DNA of 64,000 nucleotides. It comes from Sva-07 sp963828415. Lineage in GTDB: Bacteria; Actinomycetota; Acidimicrobiia; Acidimicrobiales; Ilumatobacteraceae. Made by a program: the position numbers and the translations under genes. The notes below the pieces were generated by a model that saw only the letters and a list, made by a program, of their open reading frames with translations, was not told where the DNA came from and made no database searches. Within the stretch, counting starts at the first letter, position 1. Each line of letters opens with the position of its first letter. Shown in pieces: positions 1 through 8,252 of the stretch. The stretch covers positions 124,001 through 188,000 of the forward strand of contig CAWHEI010000001.1 of the NCBI GenBank assembly GCA_963828415.1, read 5' to 3'.

Positions 1-813
1 GACGCAGCGCAGACCCCGTCGTTCTTGACCGACAAGCGAGTGGTCGTCGCTCGTGGTGTCGATCGATTCACCGCTGACGACCTGGTGCCGCTGCTCGGGT
101 ATCTCGCCGATCCACTCGACTCGTCGGATCTCGTGATCGTCATCAACAGCGGCAGCGTGCCGAAGAAACTGGGCGACGCCGTCAAGGCGGTCGGGACGGT
201 CACCAACACCTCGCCGCCGTCGAGGCCGAAGGATCGCCAGGAGTGGGTCTCCGAGCACATCAAGGAGGCCGGGCTGCGGATCAGACCCGACGCAGCGGCC
301 CAACTCGCGGCATGGCTCGGGGAGGACGCCGGACGACTCGACGGCATCCTCGCCACCCTCACGAGCACCTTCGGCGCCGATGACGTGCTCACGTTCGCCG
401 AGATCGAGCCGTTCCTCGGCGAGGCCGGGGGAGTGCCGCCATGGGACTTCACCGACGCGATCGACGCCGGCGACACCACCAAGGCGCTCACGCTGCTCGG
501 CCGGATGATGCACGCTGGTGGCCGTCATCCGCTGCAGATCATGGCGATCATGCACAGCCACTACTCGAACATCGCCAAGCTCGACGGTGCCGACGCCCGT
601 TCCGAGCAGGACGCGATGGCAGCCACGGGCATCAAGTCGCCGTATCCAGCCAAGAAGGCGTTGGCCAACTACCGGCGTCTCGGGCCGTCCTCGACCCGCC
701 GTGCGGTCGAACTGCTCGCGCAGGCCGACCTCGACCTTCGCGGCGCCAAGGAGCTCGAGCCGGAACTCGTGATGGAGGTCCTCGTGGCTCGCCTCTCCAA
801 ACTCCGCCGCTGA
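1..813 (+). CDS. holA: DNA polymerase III delta subunit (clamp loader), 5' end outside window
   Basis: The frame is open from base 1 to the TGA at 811-813, giving about 270 C-terminal residues, so the gene starts upstream of the window. Delta is the clamp-loader subunit that opens the beta sliding clamp for the replicative polymerase. The visible part begins inside the N-terminal AAA+-like domain (TPSFLTDKRVVVARG, typical of HolA) and continues through the helical lid and collar domain (LMRMMHAGGRHPLQIMAIM-like region and a terminal Lys/Arg-rich helix). Position just before rpsT and lepA is common in actinobacteria. A TTG at 25 could be misread as a start, but the conserved reading continues upstream of it. 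Confidence 0.85.
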   Translation, partial: DAAQTPSFLTDKRVVVARGVDRFTADDLVPLLGYLADPLDSSDLVIVINSGSVPKKLGDAVKAVGTVTNTSPPSRPKDRQEWVSEHIKEAGLRIRPDAAAQLAAWLGEDAGRLDGILATLTSTFGADDVLTFAEIEPFLGEAGGVPPWDFTDAIDAGDTTKALTLLGRMMHAGGRHPLQIMAIMHSHYSNIAKLDGADARSEQDAMAATGIKSPYPAKKALANYRRLGPSSTRRAVELLAQADLDLRGAKELEPELVMEVLVARLSKLRR

Positions 814-837
814 AGTCGTTTCGTACCGACCGGAAAA

Positions 838-890
838 CCGAAAAATGCCTGGAATGTCGCGCTCAGCGCGCACATCCAGGCAGATTTCGG
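838..890. repeat. Palindromic REP-like element, family A, copy 1
   Basis: A 53-bp imperfect palindrome with arms CCGAAAAATGCCTGGA and TCCAGGCAGATTTCGG around a GCGCT/AGCGC core. It lies between the convergent ends of holA and rpsT, where its hairpin could serve as a two-way terminator. A near-identical element lies at 57181-57235, which makes it a dispersed repeat rather than an ordinary terminator. Confidence 0.8.
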
Positions 891-903
891 AAACCGGGTG
901 AGG

Positions 904-1158
904 TCAGCCGGCGGCGTTGACCTTCTTCATCATGCGGCTCTTCTTGCGGGCCGCGGCGTTCTTGTGGATGATGCCCTTCGACGCAGCGGAGTCGATGCGC
1001 TTCACGGCGGCGCGCACGGCCTCGTCGTTGTCGTCGGTGCCGAGCGTGGTCTCGACGCGCTTGGTACGTGTCTTGAGTTCCGCCTTCACCGACTTGTTGC
1101 GCTCGTGGCGCTTGGCGTTGGTGATGTTGCGCTTCTTCTGGCTCTTGATGTTGGCCAT
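904..1158 (-). CDS. rpsT: 30S ribosomal protein S20
   Basis: 84 residues, the usual length for S20, which binds 16S rRNA near the base of the small subunit. The protein begins MANIKSQKKRNITNAKRHER and ends RKKSRMMKKVNAAG, both characteristic of bS20, and is rich in Lys/Arg throughout. The ATG at 1158 is chosen because it gives the standard N-terminus and has a purine-rich AGAGCAAGG upstream; a longer reading to 1479 adds non-conserved sequence and overlaps the lepA start. It is divergent from lepA, with about 150 bp of shared control region. Confidence 0.95.
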   Translation of the reverse strand: MANIKSQKKRNITNAKRHERNKSVKAELKTRTKRVETTLGTDDNDEAVRAAVKRIDSAASKGIIHKNAAARKKSRMMKKVNAAG

Positions 1159-1293
1159 GGCCGTGAAACCTTGCTCTCTTGGCGTGGATTGCAGTGTGCT
1201 GCGTCGATTGGTCTGCGCAGCGGGGCCGCGTGCCCGCGCTGAACAGCCATGGGACTCTATCGGGCACCCCTCCTGAGCGGCAACGTGCCCAGA

Positions 1294-1299
1294 TAGCGT
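1294..1299 (+). promoter_or_regulatory. Putative -10 element of lepA (leaderless type)
   Basis: TAGCGT lies 10 bases before the lepA ATG at 1310, with no Shine-Dalgarno sequence between them. The same arrangement precedes many starts in this window, suggesting transcription begins at or very near the start codon. Confidence 0.45.
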
Positions 1300-1309
1300 T
1301 GGTTCGAAC

Positions 1310-3094
<1,785 letters not shown>

Positions 3095-3102
3095 CGACCG
3101 GG

Positions 3103-3522
3103 TCAGTTCTCGGTGAAGACGTTCTCGGGGAGGTCGGGGCAGTTCTCGTTCGACCAGGTGTCGAGGCGACCGGTCAACTCCTCGTAGTCGGCCATCTTGT
3201 CAGCGAGCTTCGCCTGGGCCTCGTCGGTGGTCTCCTCGCTGAGGGCGGTCATTTCGCCGAAGAGGTCGGCAAAGGCGGCGATGTCGTCGGAGACGTCGTC
3301 GGGAGCCGATGCTGCGAGATCCTGCAGCTGCGTTGCAACACCGGTGCCGTCCGACTCGGCCAACGTGCCGAGCCGTGCGCAGAACTCCTCGGTGCTCACC
3401 CTGGCGCCGTTGTCGTCGGTTGAGGTGTCGCCGTCGCTGCTGCAGGCGCTGAGCGCGAGCAGACCGACGCCGAGTGCCGCAGCGATGGTGCGGGCCAGGG
3501 GTGTGGTGGACGATGTGTTCAT
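3103..3522 (-). CDS. Small secreted lipoprotein, paralogue of the next gene
   Basis: 139 residues with a lipoprotein signal: a hydrophobic stretch ending in the lipobox LSAC with Cys27. The mature part is acidic, probably helical, and has two conserved cysteines (EEFCARLG and NENCPDLPENVFTEN). The neighbouring gene at 3643-4053 shares the FC, LAESDG, AP-DxSD and ENCPD-P-VF features in the same order, so the two are tandem paralogues. The function is not recognised. An envelope-anchored protein with a disulfide linking its two ends is inferred. Confidence 0.75.
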   Translation of the reverse strand: MNTSSTTPLARTIAAALGVGLLALSACSSDGDTSTDDNGARVSTEEFCARLGTLAESDGTGVATQLQDLAASAPDDVSDDIAAFADLFGEMTALSEETTDEAQAKLADKMADYEELTGRLDTWSNENCPDLPENVFTEN

Positions 3523-3626
3523 GGCACAACTCCTTCGTGGGGGATCGAGCAGGGGGGGTTCTCGACTCGATCATCCGCTCATCGACAACTCATCGGGAGA
3601 GTCGATGGTCAGTGCACGAAAGCGCA

Positions 3627-3644
3627 AGCGCCGGAGACGGCGCT
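3627..3644. terminator. Possible hairpin at the end of the second lipoprotein gene
   Basis: AGCGCC and GGCGCT form a 6-bp stem with a 6-base loop overlapping the stop of the gene at 3643-4053. There is no T tract, so an intrinsic terminator role is weakly supported. Confidence 0.3.
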
Positions 3645-4053
3645 ATTCGGTGGCGAACACGTCGGCGGGAATGTCGGGACAGTTCTCGAGCGCGAACTCC
3701 TCGACCGTCGTGCTGGCATCGTCGAGGCTGCCGGCGACGGCGAGGAACTCGGCCATCTCGTCTTCGGATGCCGCTTCGGCGTCGAATGACTGGAGTTGCT
3801 CCAATCCGTCGACCAGTTCGTCCATCTCGTCGGAGATCTCGCTCGGTGCCGCGTCGGCGACCGACTGCAGCGCGGCGAGGTCCTCCTCCTCGGTGGTGCC
3901 GCCGTCCGACTCAGCGAGCGCTTGGATTTCTTCGCAGAAGGCATCAGTGCTGCCGCCTCCGCCGCTGTCACTGCCGCATGCCGCGAGCGCAAGTCCTGCT
4001 GCAGCCGCAAACCCAACAGCCAGTTGAACTGGTCGTCGAGCGTGATGTCGCAT
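3643..4053 (-). CDS. Small secreted lipoprotein, paralogue of the previous gene
   Basis: 136 residues from the ATG at 4053. A hydrophobic signal segment ends in LAAC (Cys26), followed by a Gly/Ser linker and an acidic helical domain with TDAFCEEIQALAESDGG near its start and ENCPDIPADVFATE at its end. These match the gene at 3103-3522, which lies downstream on the same strand about 120 bp away. A longer reading to 4200 exists but buries the signal sequence, so the inner ATG is preferred. Function unknown; probably membrane-anchored on the outer face. Confidence 0.75.
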   Translation of the reverse strand: MRHHARRPVQLAVGFAAAAGLALAACGSDSGGGGSTDAFCEEIQALAESDGGTTEEEDLAALQSVADAAPSEISDEMDELVDGLEQLQSFDAEAASEDEMAEFLAVAGSLDDASTTVEEFALENCPDIPADVFATE

Positions 4054-4160
4054 GATGATGTCCCCTTCGAGTGGTGGACGACCAGACTGGCACAACGGGG
4101 ATCGGGACCCACACGTTCGGTCGTGCGAATGCCGGGGCGAGCGGCAACGATGAGAGGCTG

Positions 4161-5405
4161 ATGTCATCGACGTTCCGTTCGCTGAAGTACTACAACGCAC
4201 GGTTGTTCTTCAGTGGACTTGCGGTGTCGAACGTCGGGACCTGGTTGCAGATGACGGCGATGTCGTTGCTCGTCTACCGACTCACCGGCGAGGCCACGAC
4301 CGTCGGCATCACGCTGGCGCTGCAGATGCTTCCGATGCTGTTTCTCGGCGCGTGGGCGGGCGTGATTGCCGATGGACGCGACCGTCGCACGATGGCGATC
4401 GTGACGCAGAGCGCGCTCGCGGTGCAGGCCCTGGCTCTCGGCGCGATCGACCTGGCCGGCTGGGCGAACCTCCCGGTCGTGTACGCGCTGTCGCTGGTGC
4501 TCGGCGTCGTCAATGCGTTCGACAATCCGGCACGGCGGGGGCTGGTCACCGAACTGGTGCCGACCATCGACATACCCAACGCCACCTCGTTGAACACGGC
4601 GGTCATGACGGGCTCGCGTATCTTCGGCCCGGCGCTGGCAGGAGTGCTCGTCGCCACGATCGGCACCGCCTGGTGCTTCCTCCTGAACGGAGTCACGTTC
4701 TTCGCGATCATCTTCTCGCTGGTGGCGATTCGCCGCGAGGAGATGTTCCCGACCGAACGACGCCCGAAGGGCGGCAAGCCGATTCGAGAGGCGGTGTCAT
4801 TCGTCGTCAAGCACCGGGACCTCCTGATCATCTACTCGCTGCTGGTGATCGTCTCGATGGTGGCGTTCAACCAGGGGACCGTGTTCCCGAAACTTGCCGA
4901 TGTCCGTTGGGGCGGAGAGGAGTCCTACGGGTTCATCCTCGCGGTGATGTCGCTCGGGTCGCTGACCGGGTCGTTGCTGACCGCGCGACAACACGTCGTG
5001 ACCATGCAATGGTTCTTCGGCTCGATCGTCGTGATGGCGCTTGCCGGCATCGGGCTCGCCTGGGCTCCTAACCTGTGGGCGGCCTACGCATGGTGCGTGC
5101 CGTTCGGCATCGGCAGTGCGGCGTTCATCACCTCCGCCAATGCAATCACCCAGCAGGAGTGCCCACCCGACATGCGCAGTCGGCTGCTCGCGTTGCAGGC
5201 GGTCGCATTCCTCGGCTCGACGCCGATCGGCGGGCCGATCACCGGGCTGATCGCCGACAACGTCTCCGCCGAGTGGGCACTTGCGTACAGCAGCGTGATC
5301 AGCCTGCTGTGCGTCGCTGTGGCGGTCAGATACTGGCGTTCTGGGGTGCCGACGGTTGATCAGGACGCGATGCTGGAGGAATGGGTCGTCGAGCGAGGAT
5401 CCTGA
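4161..5405 (+). CDS. MFS transporter, DHA3/EntS-like exporter
   Basis: 414 residues with about twelve hydrophobic helices. The sequence begins MSSTFRSLKYYNARLFFSGL, a start typical of DHA3-type exporters, and carries the loop motif GVIADGRDRRTM between helices 2 and 3 and VNAFDNPARRGLV after helix 4. Members of this group export siderophores, macrolides and other small molecules by proton antiport, but the substrate cannot be read from the sequence. The start at 4161 gives the family N-terminus; upstream in-frame sequence back to 4071 is not conserved in character. The next gene overlaps its end by 25 bases. Confidence 0.85.
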   Translation: MSSTFRSLKYYNARLFFSGLAVSNVGTWLQMTAMSLLVYRLTGEATTVGITLALQMLPMLFLGAWAGVIADGRDRRTMAIVTQSALAVQALALGAIDLAGWANLPVVYALSLVLGVVNAFDNPARRGLVTELVPTIDIPNATSLNTAVMTGSRIFGPALAGVLVATIGTAWCFLLNGVTFFAIIFSLVAIRREEMFPTERRPKGGKPIREAVSFVVKHRDLLIIYSLLVIVSMVAFNQGTVFPKLADVRWGGEESYGFILAVMSLGSLTGSLLTARQHVVTMQWFFGSIVVMALAGIGLAWAPNLWAAYAWCVPFGIGSAAFITSANAITQQECPPDMRSRLLALQAVAFLGSTPIGGPITGLIADNVSAEWALAYSSVISLLCVAVAVRYWRSGVPTVDQDAMLEEWVVERGS

Positions 5406-5815
5406 TCACGGCGGCTGTCGTCGGCGCGCTCGTTGCCCCGGTGGCGCTGAATGAGGATGGCTTTCCGTTGTCGACGTACCCGATGTATTCGCGCTCGCGG
5501 GGCGATGCGGTCACGTTCGCGACTGCGCAAGCGGTCGACGACAACGGGGCAACCACGACGCTCACATTGGAGGTGATCGGGGCCAGCGACGACCCGCTGG
5601 TCGTGGCCGGCGAGCTCCGCGACGCCATTCGCGACGGTCGTGCTCAGCAGCGATGTGCAGAGATCGCGGAGCGAGCGGCAGTCTGGCGCGATCTGCCACC
5701 CGAGATCTCGATGATCGAGGTGGTCACCGAGCGTCATGACGTGGTGGCCAAGGCCGAGGACAGGGCGAGCATTCTGGCTCGCACGGTGCACGCCTCGTGT
5801 GGAGTGCTGCGATGA
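5381..5815 (+). CDS. Hypothetical protein with N-terminal membrane segment
   Basis: 144 residues. A hydrophobic N-terminal segment (ILITAAVVGALVAPVAL) is followed by NEDGFPLSTYPMYSRSRGD and a mixed alpha/beta domain with two cysteines. It overlaps the MFS gene and its stop overlaps the ATG of the next gene (ATGA), so it is probably cotranscribed and translationally coupled with the HTTM-like gene. GGAGG precedes the chosen ATG by only one base, so the true start may lie slightly further in. No family is recognised. The pairing with an HTTM-like protein is the best functional clue. Confidence 0.6.
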   Translation: MGRRARILITAAVVGALVAPVALNEDGFPLSTYPMYSRSRGDAVTFATAQAVDDNGATTTLTLEVIGASDDPLVVAGELRDAIRDGRAQQRCAEIAERAAVWRDLPPEISMIEVVTERHDVVAKAEDRASILARTVHASCGVLR

Positions 5816-6761
5816 CGCCCGACGTGGAACCGACCCGGCGATGGCCGATCGTCGATGCGGTGGCGCCGCCCGAACGATTGGCGATGCTGCGGATCCTCGT
5901 TGGCACCTTCGCGTTGGCCTACCTGCTCGTGCGACTTCCGGTGTTCCTGCAACTGGCCGACCGTCGCTCCGGCTTCGACGGTGTCGGCATCGCGGTGCTG
6001 CTCGACCGGCCTGCACCGGACGACGTTGTCGGCGCGGTCGTCGTCGTGTCGGTGCTGGCCGGGGTGGGCTTCGTGCTCGGCTGGCACTTCCGGTTCATCG
6101 GCCCGCTGTTCGCGTTGGGGATGCTTGCACTCGGTTCGTATCGAGGCTCCTGGGGCCAGCTCCTGCACTTCGAGAACCTGATGGTGCTGTATCTCCTGAT
6201 CGTCTCGCTGTCACCGGCGGCCGATGCGTGGTCGATCGATGCGCGGCGTCGGGGCGAACACAACGACACCGGATCGGAGTCGGCGGCTACGGGTTCCCGA
6301 TCGCGCTGGCGTCGCTCGTGCTCGTGATCACCTATGTGATCGCCGGTGTGGCAAAACTGCGTTATGGCGGACTCGAGTGGGTGCTCGGTGACACACTGCG
6401 CAACCACGTTGCGTATGCAGCGGCGCGACTCGACCTCCTCGGTGGAACGCCGTCGCCACTGGCTGGGCTGGCCGTTCGGTTCGACGGAATCTGGCCCGTC
6501 GTTGCGGCCGTCACGATCCTCATCGAACTTGCCGCGCCCGTCGCCTTGCTGGGTGGACGTCTCCGCACGGCCTGGGTGCTCGCCGCGTGGCTGATGCACC
6601 TGGGGGTGCTCGCGTTCATGCTCATCGGCTTCCCGTTCCCGTTGTTCTTGGTGGCGTTCGCCCCGCTGTACCGGATCGAGCGGTTGTGGCTCGAGCGGCC
6701 GACGTGGCCGCGTCGAACCTCGGATCAGGTCGTCGAGCGGACCGCTTCCGCAACTCGGTGA
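5812..6761 (+). pseudogene. HTTM-like (vitamin K carboxylase-like) membrane protein, split by one frameshift
   Basis: The first part, from the ATG at 5812 (MTPDVEPTRRWPIVDAVAPP), runs through hydrophobic helices to SPAADAWSIDARRRG. The conserved reading then continues one frame over as IGVGGYGFPIALASLVLVI through to the TGA at 6759-6761. The break lies between about 6250 and 6285; adding one base would restore a protein of roughly 316 residues. Multiple membrane helices and the SPAADAW...Y(G) pattern resemble the HTTM (horizontally transferred transmembrane) family related to vitamin K-dependent gamma-carboxylase; activity is not known. Its end overlaps the convergent flavodoxin gene by 37 bases. 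Sequencing error and true decay are both possible. Confidence 0.65.
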
Positions 6762-7261
6762 CCCCAGGCGGTGGCTCGGTCGATCTCGCCCGCTTCGAGG
6801 TGATTCGATTTGTCGACGAAGAAGCTCTCAGGGTCGACGACCAGCTCGAAACCGTGCGCCACGAGGCGCTTGGCGATCCCCCTCGAGGCCTGGCCGGTGA
6901 GCAGCGTCGAACCATGGACTCGGGTGTCGAACGCCGCGGCGTGGCGACCGCTTCCAAACGTGTCGGCCAGGCCGTCGAACCAGTCGCGCAGTCCTTCGCC
7001 GTAGGCGTCGGGGTCGAGTTCGAGATCGTCGTCCTTCGCTGCCATGTCCTCTGCGCCGGCTCGGCTGCGCTTGCTCGACATGCCGTGGACGTGCGTCGGC
7101 CCACCCACGACCACGACGTCAGCGCCAGCGAGACGCTCTGGTGTGGCGTCGTGGACGGCAACCACCGACGCCTCGAAGACGGCTTCGATCCCTTCCGCGA
7201 TGTGCTGAGCGACCGCATGGGTGTTCCCGAACATCGACTCGTACACGACCAGCGCTTTCAC
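6725..7261 (-). CDS. Flavodoxin-domain protein
   Basis: 178 residues from the GTG at 7261, which has GGAGG six bases upstream. The N-terminus VKALVVYESMFGNTHAVAQ carries the FMN phosphate-binding loop (SMFGNT) of flavodoxin-like proteins, and GGPTHVHGMSS supplies the second FMN-contacting loop. Such stand-alone proteins serve as electron carriers or quinone/FMN-binding stress proteins. There is no redox partner in the immediate neighbourhood. The 61-bp tandem repeat array lies upstream, between it and the divergent MOSC gene. Confidence 0.85.
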   Translation of the reverse strand: MKALVVYESMFGNTHAVAQHIAEGIEAVFEASVVAVHDATPERLAGADVVVVGGPTHVHGMSSKRSRAGAEDMAAKDDDLELDPDAYGEGLRDWFDGLADTFGSGRHAAAFDTRVHGSTLLTGQASRGIAKRLVAHGFELVVDPESFFVDKSNHLEAGEIDRATAWGHRVAEAVRSTT

Positions 7262-7362
7262 GGCCACCTCCTCTCGCCCGGCGCACCCGGGTCCCGACTC
7301 GATCATGTCCACGTTTCGCGGCGCCGTGCACGGGCCATTCGTCACTCCCGTGACTCGGTTGC

Positions 7363-7657
7363 GATGAGCGAGACCGCCGTATCCGGTTGGTTCGCTCATT
7401 GGTGGGCGGGTTGGGTGGGTTGTGATGAGCGAGACCGCCGTATTCGGTTGGTTCGCTCATCGGTGGGCGGGTTGGGTGGGTTGTGATGAGCGAGACCGCC
7501 GTATCCGGTTGGTTCGCTCATCGGTGGGCGGGTTGGGTGGGTTGCGATGAGCGAGACCGCCGTATTCGGTTGGTTCGCTCATCGGTGGGCGGGTTGGGTG
7601 GGTTGCGATGAGCGAAACCGCCGTATCCGGTCGGTTCGCTCACTGGTGGGCGGGTTT
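7363..7657. repeat. 61-bp tandem repeat array, five copies, each with an inverted repeat
   Basis: Copies begin at 7363, 7424, 7485, 7546 and 7607 (period 61). Each contains GATGAGCGA and TCGCTCATC about 19 bases apart, followed by a G-rich spacer with GGTGGGCGGGTTGGGTGGG. The variable bases TATCCGG and TATTCGG alternate from copy to copy, suggesting that a two-copy unit was duplicated. The array fills most of the 413 bp between the divergent flavodoxin and MOSC genes; nothing coding is seen there. A related palindrome lies inside a gene at 56688-56729. Confidence 0.95.
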
Positions 7658-7674
7658 GCGGCGATACTGAGGCA

Positions 7675-8217
7675 GTGTTCGCCACCACGGAGCAGCTCGA
7701 CGCACGGATCGGTCATGTCGCTACGGCGCCGTCCGACATCGGGACGGTCGAATTGGTGGTCGCCAGGCCGGCGAAGGGGGAGCGGGTGGTGCTCGAGTCG
7801 GCCGAGCTGCGCCTCGGGATCGGTCTCGTCGGCGACAACTACCTCGAGCGCGGGAGCTCGAAGCCCGGTGGCGGCGCCGCCGACCCGCTCGGAGAACTCA
7901 ACCTGATGTCTGCACGCGCGCTCGAGGCGGTGGCTGGAGCGAATCGGGACCGGTGGCCGCTCGCCGGCGACCAGTTGATCGTCGACTTCGACCTGTCCGA
8001 AGCGAACTGCCCGGCGGGCACGCGCCTCGCTGTCGGCACCGCGATCATCGAGGTGACCACGAAGCCGCACAACGGATGCGCCAAGTTCGCCGACCGCTAT
8101 GGCATCGACGCCGCCCGCTGGATCAACTCGCGCAAGGATCTCCGACTGCGCGGCATCTGTGCGGTCGTGGCCGTGGCCGGCACGGTGGCGCCGGGCGACA
8201 CGATTCGATCGTGCTGA
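7675..8217 (+). CDS. MOSC-domain protein
   Basis: 180 residues starting at GTG 7675, with GATACT six bases upstream as a likely -10 of a leaderless transcript. MOSC domains occur in molybdenum cofactor sulfurases and in YiiM-like enzymes that use Moco. The region KPHNGCAKFADRYG near the C-terminus carries the conserved cysteine and fits stand-alone MOSC proteins, as does LVGDNYLERG in the first half. The molybdenum enzyme it would serve is not in this window. It is divergent from the flavodoxin gene across the tandem repeat array. Confidence 0.8.
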   Translation: MFATTEQLDARIGHVATAPSDIGTVELVVARPAKGERVVLESAELRLGIGLVGDNYLERGSSKPGGGAADPLGELNLMSARALEAVAGANRDRWPLAGDQLIVDFDLSEANCPAGTRLAVGTAIIEVTTKPHNGCAKFADRYGIDAARWINSRKDLRLRGICAVVAVAGTVAPGDTIRSC

Positions 8218-8252
8218 CATTCGGATCGTGCTGTGTGATCAGATGACCGACG

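Noticed and set aside
7363..7657. CRISPR array
   Set aside because: Repeats are contiguous 61-bp copies with no unique spacers and no cas genes nearby; a simple tandem array fits.
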